Position numbers and translations under genes: made by a program. From Oscillospiraceae bacterium (GTDB lineage Bacteria > Bacillota > Clostridia > Oscillospirales > Ruminococcaceae), in NCBI GenBank assembly GCA_012729855.1, contig JAAYCI010000071.1, forward strand, positions 1 to 46,968: DNA of 46,968 nt, in the 5' to 3' direction. Shown one piece after another: positions 7,985-16,678 of the stretch. The notes beneath the pieces are model-generated. The model was not told the DNA's origin. It was given only the letters and a program-made list of their open reading frames with translations, and ran no database searches. How positions within the stretch are numbered: position 1 is the stretch's first letter; each line of letters opens with the position of its first letter.

Positions 7985-9172
7985 ATGGTAATGGACATTG
8001 GTCAAAATTCAGCCGCCCCGCGCGAGACCATCCGGCCGCTGGCACTTTTGGTGATGCGCGGCTACGAGGACATGGGCCGGATGGTGAACAACTACCTGCT
8101 GCGCTGGACCACCGACCCCGAGGACGACCGGCTGCTCACCTTCCCCGGGTACGACAAAAACTCGTTCCTCATACAGGCCGAGTGCCCCCGCTTCAGCACC
8201 GGCGAGGGCAAGGGCACCATTCTGGAAAGCGTGCGCGGGTACGACCTTTACATCCTGTGCGATGTGACCAACTACAAGGTGACCTACCCGATGTACGATG
8301 TACAGAGCCATATGTCGCCCGACGACCATTTTGCCGATTTGAAGCGCCTGATTGCGGCGGCCGGCAACAAGCCCTACCGCATCACCGTTATCATGCCCTA
8401 CCTGTACGAGGGCCGCCAGCACCGCCGCACCACGCGGGAATCGCTGGACGCCGCCATCGCGCTGAAGGAGCTGTACGAGCTGGGCGTGCACAACATCCTC
8501 ACCTTTGACGCCCACGACCCCCGCGTGGTGAACGCCGCACCCGTGGCCAGCTTTGACAACGTGATGCCCACCTACCAGATGCTGAAAGCCCTTTTAAAAA
8601 CCCAGCCGGACATCCGCATTGACAAAGACCATTTCATGATCATCGCGCCCGACGAAGGCGCCGCCGACCGCAGCATCTACTACGCCAGCATGATGGGCCT
8701 CGATTTGGGCCTCTTCTACAAACGGCGCGACTACTCCACCATTGTGGACGGCCGCAACCCCATTGTGGCGCACGAATACCTGGGCGACTCGGTGGAGGGC
8801 AAGGACGTGCTTATCCCCGACGACATCCTGGCCACGGGCGAATCGATGCTGGACATTGCCAGGGAACTGCGCCGCCGCAAGGCCGGCCGGGTGTTCCTGG
8901 CCACCACCTTTGCGCTGTTCACCAAAGGGTACGAGGTGTTTGACAAAGCCTACGAGGACGGCCTGTTCGACATGCTGTACTCCACCAACCTCACCAGCCT
9001 GCCGCCCGAGCTGAAAACCCGGCCCTGGTTCACCGAGGTGAATGTCTCCAAGTATATTTCGCTGCTCATTGCCACACTCAACCACGACGCATCCATCTCC
9101 GGCCTGCTGAACCCCGGCGAGCGCATTGACGCCCTGCTGGCCCGCCACAGCCAAAAGCAGCTGGCGCGCTAG
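7985..9172 (+). CDS. prs: Ribose-phosphate pyrophosphokinase, long form
   Basis: The 395-residue protein belongs to the PRPP synthetase family, which makes 5-phosphoribosyl-1-pyrophosphate for nucleotide, histidine, tryptophan and NAD synthesis. The phosphoribosyl-binding loop appears as VLIPDDILATGESM near residue 275, and a purine-synthetase-like loop NILTFDAHDPRV lies near 170. It is longer than the usual 310-320 residues of Prs and lacks the standard start MKLFSGN, so it fits the divergent long subgroup seen in Clostridia. The ATG at 7985 is chosen because TGGGAGGAAA precedes it; upstream in-frame codons lie in the leader. Its TAG stop codon is formed at the edge of the MITE-like element. 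Confidence 0.88.
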   Translation: MVMDIGQNSAAPRETIRPLALLVMRGYEDMGRMVNNYLLRWTTDPEDDRLLTFPGYDKNSFLIQAECPRFSTGEGKGTILESVRGYDLYILCDVTNYKVTYPMYDVQSHMSPDDHFADLKRLIAAAGNKPYRITVIMPYLYEGRQHRRTTRESLDAAIALKELYELGVHNILTFDAHDPRVVNAAPVASFDNVMPTYQMLKALLKTQPDIRIDKDHFMIIAPDEGAADRSIYYASMMGLDLGLFYKRRDYSTIVDGRNPIVAHEYLGDSVEGKDVLIPDDILATGESMLDIARELRRRKAGRVFLATTFALFTKGYEVFDKAYEDGLFDMLYSTNLTSLPPELKTRPWFTEVNVSKYISLLIATLNHDASISGLLNPGERIDALLARHSQKQLAR

Positions 9173-9335
9173 AGTCTGTTTTCAAATGGGAGAAATGACC
9201 AAAGCCGAGCGGAGTTGGTGGCCCTGCAAGGCGCTTTTCCGCCGCAAACCTTGGTGGTTTGCAAGGGAAAGCCACGCGGCAGGGGCGCCGAAAACGCCGG
9301 ATTTGGGCGTTTTGGAGATTTGAAAACAGACTCTA
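9170..9335. mobile_element. MITE-like inverted-repeat element
   Basis: TAGAGTCTGTTTTCAAAT (9170-9187) is the exact reverse complement of the sequence at 9318-9335, giving 18-base perfect terminal inverted repeats around about 130 bases. Without the outer TA on each side, the ends are GAGTCTG...CAGACTC flanked by a TA duplication, as expected from IS5- or IS630-type transposition. The inside has no gene but holds an internal perfect hairpin GCAAACC-TTGGT-GGTTTGC (9244-9262). It lies between the PRPP synthetase and GH13 genes, and its left end completes the former's stop codon. Confidence 0.85.
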
Positions 9336-9377
9336 AGCTTTCCCACAACAGGCCGCCAACAACAGGAGGCGCTCCTC

Positions 9378-11276
9378 ATGATCACCCTGCGAAGCACGCT
9401 GCGCGAGGTCTACCGCAACCCGGTGGGCCGCGACATCATTGACATGATTTTGCGCGGGGCGCGCAAAAGCCCCAAGCTGCTGGCCAACCCGCTGGTGGCT
9501 TCGCTGCGCCTTTCGCAGCTGGACCGCCTTTTGGGCGGCAAGGCCCCGGGCCTGGCCGAAGCACTGGTGCAGCTGCTGGCCGGCAAGGACGAGCGCCCCC
9601 CGCCATCGCCGCCGGCCATCGCCCAAAAGTGGTGGAAGGAGGCCGTGGTCTATCAGGTGTACCCCCGCAGCTTCCAGGACTCCAACGGCGACGGCATCGG
9701 TGATCTGGCCGGCATCCGCAGCCGCATTCCCTACCTGAAAGAGCTGGGCATCACCATGCTCTGGCTCTCCCCCATCTACGACTCGCCCAACGACGACATG
9801 GGCTACGACATCCGCAACTACAAGAAGATCATGAAGGAATTCGGCAACATGGCGTCCTTCAACGCCCTGCTGAAAGAACTGCATGAAAACGGCATCAAGC
9901 TGCTGATGGACCTGGTGGTGAACCACACGTCGGACGAGCACGCCTGGTTCAAAAAAGCCCTGGCCGACCCCCAAAGCCCCGAGAAGGACTACTACCTCTG
10001 GGCCAGGGGCCGCGGCGACAAGCCGCCCAACAACTGGGCCAGCATCTTCTCGGGCTCGGCCTGGAACTACTACCCCGAGCTGGATGAGTGGGCGCTGCAC
10101 CTGTTCAGCAAAAAGCAGATGGATTTGAACTGGGACAACCCCGCCCTGCGCGCCGAAATTTACGAGATGATCAACTGGTGGCTGGACAAGGGCGTGGACG
10201 GCTTCCGCATGGACGTCATCAACCTGATTTCCAAGGACAGCCTGGCCGACGGCAACGCGGCCATTGGCAAGGCCATTGGCCTGTACGGCATGGAGCACTA
10301 CTTCTACGGCCCCCACCTGCACGAGTACCTGAAGGAGATGCGGCGGGAGAGCTTTGGCAAGCACGATGTGTTCACCGTGGGCGAAACCCCCGGCATGGGC
10401 CTGCAGATGAGCCGCCTTTTAAGCGCCGAGGAGCGGGAGGAGCTGGACCTGGTGTTCAACTTCGACCAGCTGGAAAACCCCGGCAAAAGCCGGATGTTCC
10501 CCTATGAGTACGACCTGCGGCACCTAAAGCCCTACTTCCTGAAATGGCAGCTGGAGTACGGCAACAACTGCTGGCCCAGCCTGTTTTTTGAAAACCACGA
10601 CAACCCCCGCATGGTGAGCAAGATAAACCCCGACCCCGCCTACCGGGTGGTGATAGCCAAGCTCTTGGCCACGCTGCAGTTCACGCTGAAGGGCACGCCT
10701 TTCATCTACCAGGGGCAGGAGTTGGGCATGACCAACACCAGTTTCAATTCCGTTGAAGACCTGCGCGACGTGGAGACCCTGAACCGCTACCAGCAGCTGC
10801 GCCAAAGCTACGCGGAGGCCGGCCCCGAGGCCGACAGCATCGCCTTTGAGACGGTGGCCTGGGGTACCCGGGATCACGCCCGCACCCCCATGCAGTGGGA
10901 TGCCACCGAGCACGCCGGCTTTACCACCGGCACCCCCTGGCTGGGCGTGAACCCCAACTACCCGGTCATCAACGCCCAAAACGAGATGGCTAACCCCGAC
11001 TCGGTTTTCAGCACCTTCAAAAAGCTGATTGCCCTGCGGCAGGGCAGCGGCGCGCTGGTATACGGCGAGTTCTGCCCGGTGTTCACCCGGGACAAAAACA
11101 CCTTCTGCTACTTCCGCATTGCCCCGGGCGAGAAATACTATGTGGAAATAAACCTGACCGGGCAGGACCAGCGCCGCCCCGGCCCCCTGACCGCCGAGCA
11201 CCACCTGCTAAGCGGCAACTACGGCGGCACGGCCACCCTGCTTAGGCCCTATGAGGCCAACCTGTACAAGCTGTAA
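9378..11276 (+). CDS. GH13 alpha-glucosidase with N-terminal helical extension
   Basis: The 632-residue protein has a complete GH13 alpha-glucosidase / oligo-1,6-glucosidase module from about residue 85: WWKEAVVYQVYPRSF, DGIGDL, DLVVNHTSDEH, the nucleophile region DGFRMDVI (Asp near 278), the acid/base region FTVGETPG (Glu near 335) and FFENHDNPR (Asp near 407). It should release glucose from alpha-1,6 or alpha-1,4 oligosaccharides in the cytoplasm, as there is no signal peptide. The first 80 residues are extra, with TLREVYRNPVGRDIIDMIL and more helices; this resembles small helical modules at the ends of other clostridial glycosidases (from memory). The start has AGGAGG upstream. The ROK glucokinase elsewhere in the window could act on its product. 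Confidence 0.93.
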   Translation: MITLRSTLREVYRNPVGRDIIDMILRGARKSPKLLANPLVASLRLSQLDRLLGGKAPGLAEALVQLLAGKDERPPPSPPAIAQKWWKEAVVYQVYPRSFQDSNGDGIGDLAGIRSRIPYLKELGITMLWLSPIYDSPNDDMGYDIRNYKKIMKEFGNMASFNALLKELHENGIKLLMDLVVNHTSDEHAWFKKALADPQSPEKDYYLWARGRGDKPPNNWASIFSGSAWNYYPELDEWALHLFSKKQMDLNWDNPALRAEIYEMINWWLDKGVDGFRMDVINLISKDSLADGNAAIGKAIGLYGMEHYFYGPHLHEYLKEMRRESFGKHDVFTVGETPGMGLQMSRLLSAEEREELDLVFNFDQLENPGKSRMFPYEYDLRHLKPYFLKWQLEYGNNCWPSLFFENHDNPRMVSKINPDPAYRVVIAKLLATLQFTLKGTPFIYQGQELGMTNTSFNSVEDLRDVETLNRYQQLRQSYAEAGPEADSIAFETVAWGTRDHARTPMQWDATEHAGFTTGTPWLGVNPNYPVINAQNEMANPDSVFSTFKKLIALRQGSGALVYGEFCPVFTRDKNTFCYFRIAPGEKYYVEINLTGQDQRRPGPLTAEHHLLSGNYGGTATLLRPYEANLYKL

Positions 11277-11294
11277 GGCACCGTCAAATAGTAA

Positions 11295-11328
11295 ACCCCG
11301 CTGGAAATTATCCAGCGGGGTCCTGTTT
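11295..11328. terminator. Terminator after the GH13 gene
   Basis: ACCCCGCTGG pairs with CCAGCGGGGT across a seven-base loop and is followed by CCTGTTTTG. It lies between the convergent GH13 and lgt genes and may work in both directions. Confidence 0.75.
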
Positions 11329-11333
11329 TGCCG

Positions 11334-12179
11334 TCAGGGAATGGCTTGTGCCTGCCGGGGTTGTTGGCCGGGATTTTCCGGCGGCTGGGAGTCTTCGGGC
11401 GGGGTATCCTGCTGCTTGCGCCATTTTAAAAGCCACAGCAGCGCCACGCCCACCAGCATGCCCAATGCTATCCACTGGCTGGTGCTCAGCAGCCACACGC
11501 CGCGGGCGGTGTCGCCGCGGAAAAACTCCAGCACAAAGCGCATGGCGGCGTAGCACACCAGGTAGAGCGGCAGCACCAGCCACTTGCGCACCAGCCGGCG
11601 GCTCAGGTATGCCAGCACCACAAACAGCACCAGGTTGCCGGCGGCCTCAAACAGCTGTATGGGCATCAGCGGCACTTCGTTGGGCGCGGCGGGCGAGTAG
11701 TGGTAGGTCACGCCCCAGTGGGCCTCCACCCCCCAGCAGCAGCCACCCAAAAAGCAGCCCACACGCCCAAAGGTATGGAACAGCGGAATCATGGGCGTCA
11801 TCAGGCCAGCCACCGTTTTAAAGGGCACCTGGTACTTGCGGCAGTACCACAGCACGGCCAGCAGGCCGCCTATCAGCCCGCCGTAGAATACCATGCCGCC
11901 CACCAAATAGTTCAGCAGCAAGGCCGGCTGCGCCATGAAGATGGCCCAGCTGCGCACAAACAGCGGGATATTGACGATGAGGTACAGCACCTTGGCGCCA
12001 ATGAACACCCCGGCCACCATCATGAGAAAGATGTGCAGCAGGTCGTCGTTCTTTATATGGCCGGCCCTGCCGCCCTTGTTGGTGCGCCACACATACAGCG
12101 CCGCCACCAGCGCGCCCAGTATGGCCATAATGCCGTAAGGGCCAATCTCGCGCCCGGCTATTAAAATGGGGGGGAACAT
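11334..12179 (-). CDS. lgt: Prolipoprotein diacylglyceryl transferase (Lgt family, variant motif)
   Basis: The 281-residue integral membrane protein fits Lgt, which transfers diacylglycerol from phosphatidylglycerol to the lipobox cysteine of prelipoproteins. It has the start pattern PYGIMAILGAL, the loop GGMVFYGGLIGG, the signature GRVGCFLGGCCWG near residue 140 and FFRGD near 227. The signature arginine is present, but the usual GRIGNFINGE-type asparagine is replaced by cysteine and a CC pair follows; this variant also occurs in other Firmicutes. The C-terminal 30 residues are a hydrophilic, Q- and P-rich tail. ATG is preceded by AGGAGG. The DUF4190 gene upstream is separated from it by a terminator. 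Confidence 0.88.
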   Translation of the reverse strand: MFPPILIAGREIGPYGIMAILGALVAALYVWRTNKGGRAGHIKNDDLLHIFLMMVAGVFIGAKVLYLIVNIPLFVRSWAIFMAQPALLLNYLVGGMVFYGGLIGGLLAVLWYCRKYQVPFKTVAGLMTPMIPLFHTFGRVGCFLGGCCWGVEAHWGVTYHYSPAAPNEVPLMPIQLFEAAGNLVLFVVLAYLSRRLVRKWLVLPLYLVCYAAMRFVLEFFRGDTARGVWLLSTSQWIALGMLVGVALLWLLKWRKQQDTPPEDSQPPENPGQQPRQAQAIP

Positions 12180-12200
12180 ACAGCCTCCTGATTTGCGATG

Positions 12201-12234
12201 AAAAAGCGGGTTGACCTTACATCAACCCGCTTTT
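12201..12234 (-). terminator. Terminator of the DUF4190 gene
   Basis: AGCGGGTTGA and TCAACCCGCT form a perfect 10-base stem with a seven-base loop. On the minus strand it is followed by TTTTTC, so it ends the DUF4190 transcript just before lgt. Confidence 0.85.
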
Positions 12235-12260
12235 GTTGCCAGGAAATTGACCTATTGGGC

Positions 12261-12704
12261 TTAGTAGCTGGCAACCGCGCAAAGCGCCGCGCCCGCAATT
12301 GCCACACAAATGAGCAGGATGGCCGCCAGCGCCAGCGCAATGATGCTGAGCACCATGCCGGCCGTGGCCATGCCGGCCGTGCCGACGGGCATTTCCTTGC
12401 GCGCCTGGATGGCCAGGATCAGGCCAACAATGGCCAGCACCAGGGACACGATGGAAAGGTAGCCAAACCATGCCAGCACCACCGAAACAATGCCCATGAC
12501 CAAAGACGCAATGGCTTTGCCCTTACCGGGAATGGGGCCCTGTGGGGGGTAGCCGCCCTGCGGGTACTGCGTCGGCGGGTAGCCGCCCTGCTGGGGCGGA
12601 TAACCCTGGGGCGGGGGCGCCGCGTTATTCTGGTACTCGGGCGGGGGTTGCTGCTGGCCCGCGTTGGGGTCCTGGTAACCCTGAGGGGGTTGTTGGTTGT
12701 CCAT
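12261..12704 (-). CDS. DUF4190-type membrane protein with proline-rich N-terminus
   Basis: This 147-residue protein has an N-terminal region (about residues 1-62) made of proline, glutamine, glycine and tyrosine repeats such as QGYPPQQGGYPPTQY, followed by two hydrophobic segments (about 68-98 and 108-140) joined by ARKEMPVGTAGMATAG. This is the layout of DUF4190 proteins, small membrane proteins of unknown role. The ATG at 12704 follows GAGGTGAG; a GTG nine bases upstream overlaps that ribosome site and is less likely. It is a single-gene transcript with its own strong promoter and terminator. Confidence 0.85.
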   Translation of the reverse strand: MDNQQPPQGYQDPNAGQQQPPPEYQNNAAPPPQGYPPQQGGYPPTQYPQGGYPPQGPIPGKGKAIASLVMGIVSVVLAWFGYLSIVSLVLAIVGLILAIQARKEMPVGTAGMATAGMVLSIIALALAAILLICVAIAGAALCAVASY

Positions 12705-12762
12705 AATTCTCACCTCGTGTTAAAATAAATTCTCGACCAAATCATACCCATAGAATAGTCTT

Positions 12763-12791
12763 ACTATAGCAAAATGCCATAAAAAAGTCAA
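12763..12791 (-). promoter_or_regulatory. Promoter of the DUF4190 gene
   Basis: On the minus strand TTGACT (12791-12786), a 17-base spacer and TATAGT (12768-12763) lie about 55 bases before the start codon. It is one of the clearest promoters in the window. Confidence 0.8.
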
Positions 12792-12852
12792 TGCCATAGC
12801 CAAATACATACAAAGTGCCGGTTTTTTTGCACCGTCTGCGCGGCCGGCGCCA

Positions 12853-14226
12853 TTAAATGGCCAGCTTCTGCCTGTAGGCCGCAATCTGCTTGCGCACGGC
12901 GGTGGGGGCGGGGCCGCCCTCGCTGCACCGCTGCGCCACGCAGGCGCCCAGGTCTATCGCGTCGTAAACATCGGGGCCAAACATTTCGCTGGCCTCGCGG
13001 AAAACCTCCAGCGGCAGCGCCTCCAGTGTGCCGCCCACCTTCACGCAGCGGGCCACCAGCGCCCCGGTTATCTTGTAAGCGTCGCGGAAGGGCATGCCCT
13101 TTTTCACCAGGTAGTCGGCGCAGTCGGTGGCGTTGATGAACCCCTTCGCCGCCGCCTGGCGCATATTCCCGGGGTGCACGGTGATGGTCTGCATCATGGG
13201 CGTTACCGCGCGCAGGCAGGCCAGCGTCTGGTCCACGGCGTCGAACACGGCGGGCTTGTCCTCCTGCATATCCTTGTTGTAGGCCATGGGCAAGGCTTTC
13301 AGCATGGTCAGCAGCGTTACCAGATCGCCCGTTACCCGGCCGCTTTTGCCCCGCACCAGCTCGGTGATGTCGGGGTTCTTCTTCTGCGGCATGATGGACG
13401 AGCCGGTGGCGAAGGCGTCGTCCAGCTCAATAAAGCGATAGGCGCTGGAGCACCACAGCACCACCTCCTCGGAAAGGCGGGACAGATGCCCCATGATGAG
13501 CGCCGTGCAGGCCGCCAGCTCCACGCAGAAGTCGCGGTCGCTCACGGCGTCCATGCTGTTGGCACAGGGCGCGGCAAAGCCCAAAGCCGCGGCGGTCATG
13601 GCGCGGTCTATCGGGTGGGTGGTGCCGGCCAGCGCGCCGGCGCCCAGCGGGCTCTCGTTCATGCGGTTCTGGCAGTCCTCCAGGCGGGAAAGATCGCGCG
13701 CCAGCATCTGGGCATAGGCCATCAGGTGGTGCGCAAAAGTGATGGGCTGGGCCACCTGCAGGTGGGTGTAGCCGGGCATCACGGTGTCCACATGGGCCTC
13801 GGCCAGCTCCACCAGGGCGGTGGCCAGGCGGCGCACCTCGGTTATCAGCGCCGCGGTGCGCCCGCGCAGGTACAGCCGCAGGTCGGTGGCCACCTGGTCG
13901 TTGCGGCTGCGGGCGGTGTGCAGCCGCTTGCCGGCCTCGCCAATGCGCTCGGTAAGCACCTGCTCCACAAAGGTGTGGATGTCCTCGGCGGTGGGGTCTA
14001 TGGCCAGCAGGCCGCTTTCCAAATCTTCCAAAATACCCTGCAGCCCCACCACAATGCGTTTGCCGTCTTCCGGCGGGATGATACCCTGCATGGCCAGCAT
14101 TTGCGCATGGGCCACGCTGCCGGCAATGTCCTCGCGGAACATCACATGGTCAAACGCGATGGAGGAATTAAAATCGCTCACTTCCTCGTTCAGTTCCTTT
14201 TCAAACCGGCCCTGCCACAGCTTCAC
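12853..14226 (-). CDS. argH: Argininosuccinate lyase
   Basis: The 457-residue protein is argininosuccinate lyase, which splits argininosuccinate into arginine and fumarate in the last step of arginine synthesis. The fumarase/aspartase superfamily signature is seen as GSSIMPQKKNPD near residue 275, with LHTARSRNDQVATD near 105 and MPGYTHLQVAQP near 150. The GTG at 14226 is preferred because the protein then begins VKLWQGRFEKE like its relatives and AAAGGGGTGG precedes it; an upstream in-frame ATG at 14262 would add 12 residues and has a poor ribosome site. No argG or other arginine gene is nearby. It follows the LTA-synthase-like gene with a short gap and is probably in the same transcript. 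Confidence 0.95.
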   Translation of the reverse strand: MKLWQGRFEKELNEEVSDFNSSIAFDHVMFREDIAGSVAHAQMLAMQGIIPPEDGKRIVVGLQGILEDLESGLLAIDPTAEDIHTFVEQVLTERIGEAGKRLHTARSRNDQVATDLRLYLRGRTAALITEVRRLATALVELAEAHVDTVMPGYTHLQVAQPITFAHHLMAYAQMLARDLSRLEDCQNRMNESPLGAGALAGTTHPIDRAMTAAALGFAAPCANSMDAVSDRDFCVELAACTALIMGHLSRLSEEVVLWCSSAYRFIELDDAFATGSSIMPQKKNPDITELVRGKSGRVTGDLVTLLTMLKALPMAYNKDMQEDKPAVFDAVDQTLACLRAVTPMMQTITVHPGNMRQAAAKGFINATDCADYLVKKGMPFRDAYKITGALVARCVKVGGTLEALPLEVFREASEMFGPDVYDAIDLGACVAQRCSEGGPAPTAVRKQIAAYRQKLAI

Positions 14227-14267
14227 AGCGCCACCCCTTTCTATCTTCGGTATGTTGGTCATCCGCT

Positions 14268-16637
14268 TTACGCCAGCGGAAATAGGTCTTCTGCGTATTG
14301 TCGCCCGAAAATATAATCGTACTGCAGCAGCTCAAACTGGCGGTAGGCGCGCTGCTGCACCGGGTTCATCTGCCCCACCTCATTGTAGCTGCCGTCCGGG
14401 TTCAGCGCAATACCATACTCAAAGCCGGGCGATTCTGCGCGCATCTCCAGCAGGTATTCAAAATAGCGCGGCATGGGCAGGCCATAGCTGCCCAGCACCA
14501 CCGGCAGCAGGTTGTACGCCCCAATGGCGCCCTGGTCGGCCGTGATACCCCCCTGGTTGCTCCAGGCCGCAAAGGGGGTCAGGTGCTGCAAATACGCATG
14601 CTCCAGGCCTGATGTTTCAGCCGTGAGGGGGCCCACCTCCAGCATGGTGCGGTCGGCCAGGTCGCTGTTGAAAGACATATGGTCGCCAAAATAAATGACC
14701 AGCACCGGCTCTTGGCGGGCCTCGAAGTAGGCCAGCAAATTTCCCAGCGCGGCGTCGGCGCTGTGCAGGCCGGTGGCGTAGTCCAGCAGCTGGTCCACCA
14801 CCGGGGCCGAGGCCTCCGGCGCCTCAAAAGAAACCCACGCTTCTTCGCTGTATTTTATTGCCTTGTAGGCCGCATGGTTCTGCATGGTTACCGCGAACAG
14901 GAACAGCGGGTCGTCACTCTGTGCCAAATGCTTCTCGTACTGCTGGGTAATCTTTTCCATCAGAGACTTGTCGCTCACCAGCGTCCGCTCTCGCTCCACT
15001 TCATCAAACACGCCCGAGTCGTCTTTGCGCGCATAAAAGGCGTCGAAGCCCAAAAATGGGTAGGCCGTGCTGCGGTTCCAGTTGCCCGCGCGGTGGGGAT
15101 GCATAGCCAGCGTGGTGTAGCCCGCCGCCTTCAGGTATTGGGCGTAGGAGAAAAATGGCTGGCGCACGGCCTGCATGTAGGGGGTATACTCCGAGGGGAA
15201 AAACTGCGCGCTGAAGCCGGTGAGGGCCTGGAACTCGGTGAGGCTGGTGCCGCCCGACAGCGATGAAACCAGCAGCTGGCCGGACACCCCGTCCCGCTGC
15301 ATGGCGTGGAAGTTGGGCAACAATTCTTCCTCAAACTGCACGCCGGTCAGCACCGTTTCCATATCATAAAAAGACTCGCCCATGATCATGATGATGTGGG
15401 GCTTCTGGGTGCCCAGCGCAGATGTACTGCCCTCTGCGCCCGCGGCCGGGATGGTCTCTGTTATTTGCTGTATGGCCGCCCTGGAATAACCGGCGGGCGG
15501 GTCCACCGTCAGCATCTTGATGTCATTGACGAACGCGGTCATCTGGCCCATTTTTTTATAGTGCATCTTGGCGCCCCAGCCCGACGTGGGCAGCGCCACC
15601 ACCCCCGAGAAAAAGACCGCCCAGGTATAGCCCGCCACCAACGCCAGCGCGCCCAGCACGGCCCACAGGCGGCGGGGGGGGCGACGCTTACGGGCAGGAT
15701 TTGCGCCTGCCTTCAGCTGGTTTTCCGCTGCGGTTTCCGGCGCGGGCGCTTCCACCTGCCGGCCGCCGGCAGAAGCTTTCAGCATGGTGGAGCCAACGGC
15801 GAGCGGCGGCTCCTGTTCGGGCGTGCCCGCCGGGGTTTCGTTGTCTGCTTCCACATCGGTTGCAGCGGCTGCCTCCGGCCGCATTGCGGCGGCTTCCTGC
15901 TGTTCGCCTTTGTCCTTGCGTTTGGCGGCCAGCCGCTCCCGCCAGGGCCACACAAACCGCACCGGCACGGCGGCGGCCACCATCAATGCCCATAGCGCCA
16001 CCGCCAACACAATGCTGCAGGTCAGCTCCAGCACCAGCTCGTCCGCTATGTCGGCCAGTGTGCCCAGCGCATAGATATCCCACGGGAACACCGGGTTGCC
16101 CCGGTAGGCCAGCTTGAACGCGCTGATGATACCCGGTACCACCGACACCGCCCCGGTAACCAGCGCGGCCACCCAGCCGTTGGCCAGGCTGGCCACCAGC
16201 AGCCATAGCACCACCAGCAAAAGCCAGCCCCACACCACATAGCCAAAGTATTCCTGCACCCACTGCAGCGTTTTTTGCACCCCCTGCTGGGGAAGCTCGC
16301 CGGCCAGCAGCAGCACAAAGGGCTGTACCACGGCGCAGATGCCAAACACCACCCACCGGGCGCGTGTAGTGCTGCTACGCAGGCTTTTGCCGCCGCGCAA
16401 AAGGCGGATGCCCCCGCCCAGCGCAACGCCCACCACCGCCACTGCGGCAGCCACGAGCAATGCGGTCCTCTTGCCTTTCACGGCCAGGCTAAAGACAGTG
16501 CCCACCTTGCCGCCGTTTAAAAAATACAGATAAAAAAGGGCGGCTGTTGCCCCTGCCAAAATACAAAGGACTACCAGCCAAACCCAAAACCCCCGCTGCT
16601 TTTTGTCTTTCAGCAACCCAACCAGTTTATCTTTCAA
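14268..16637 (-). CDS. LTA synthase-like membrane sulfatase
   Basis: This 789-residue protein has about six to seven hydrophobic segments in the first 350 residues and an extracellular sulfatase-fold domain from about 405. Metal and catalytic positions typical of lipoteichoic acid synthase / phosphoglycerol transferase are seen: MGESFYD near 417, the candidate nucleophile threonine in SGGTSLTEF near 462, HPHRAGNWNRS near 515 and YFGDHMS near 651. It should transfer glycerol-phosphate from phosphatidylglycerol to a glycolipid or glycan. It is longer than typical LtaS because of a charged, alanine/proline-rich insert (about 240-322) between membrane segments. The start is TTG and is uncertain: the strong AGAGGA site serves an overlapping five-codon leader. 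It follows the glucokinase gene. Confidence 0.88.
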   Translation of the reverse strand: MKDKLVGLLKDKKQRGFWVWLVVLCILAGATAALFYLYFLNGGKVGTVFSLAVKGKRTALLVAAAVAVVGVALGGGIRLLRGGKSLRSSTTRARWVVFGICAVVQPFVLLLAGELPQQGVQKTLQWVQEYFGYVVWGWLLLVVLWLLVASLANGWVAALVTGAVSVVPGIISAFKLAYRGNPVFPWDIYALGTLADIADELVLELTCSIVLAVALWALMVAAAVPVRFVWPWRERLAAKRKDKGEQQEAAAMRPEAAAATDVEADNETPAGTPEQEPPLAVGSTMLKASAGGRQVEAPAPETAAENQLKAGANPARKRRPPRRLWAVLGALALVAGYTWAVFFSGVVALPTSGWGAKMHYKKMGQMTAFVNDIKMLTVDPPAGYSRAAIQQITETIPAAGAEGSTSALGTQKPHIIMIMGESFYDMETVLTGVQFEEELLPNFHAMQRDGVSGQLLVSSLSGGTSLTEFQALTGFSAQFFPSEYTPYMQAVRQPFFSYAQYLKAAGYTTLAMHPHRAGNWNRSTAYPFLGFDAFYARKDDSGVFDEVERERTLVSDKSLMEKITQQYEKHLAQSDDPLFLFAVTMQNHAAYKAIKYSEEAWVSFEAPEASAPVVDQLLDYATGLHSADAALGNLLAYFEARQEPVLVIYFGDHMSFNSDLADRTMLEVGPLTAETSGLEHAYLQHLTPFAAWSNQGGITADQGAIGAYNLLPVVLGSYGLPMPRYFEYLLEMRAESPGFEYGIALNPDGSYNEVGQMNPVQQRAYRQFELLQYDYIFGRQYAEDLFPLA

Positions 16638-16651
16638 GTGCCGCGGTTCAT
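16634..16651 (-). other. Possible five-codon leader overlapping the LTA-synthase start
   Basis: ATG AAC CGC GGC ACT TGA reads as a five-residue peptide. AGAGGA sits five bases before its ATG, and its TGA stop overlaps the TTG start of the LTA-synthase-like gene in the sequence TTGA. This could couple re-initiation at the weakly placed TTG. It may also be chance; no other evidence is available. Confidence 0.35.
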
Positions 16652-16678
16652 TCCCTTCCTCTTTTACCTACCCCGCCA

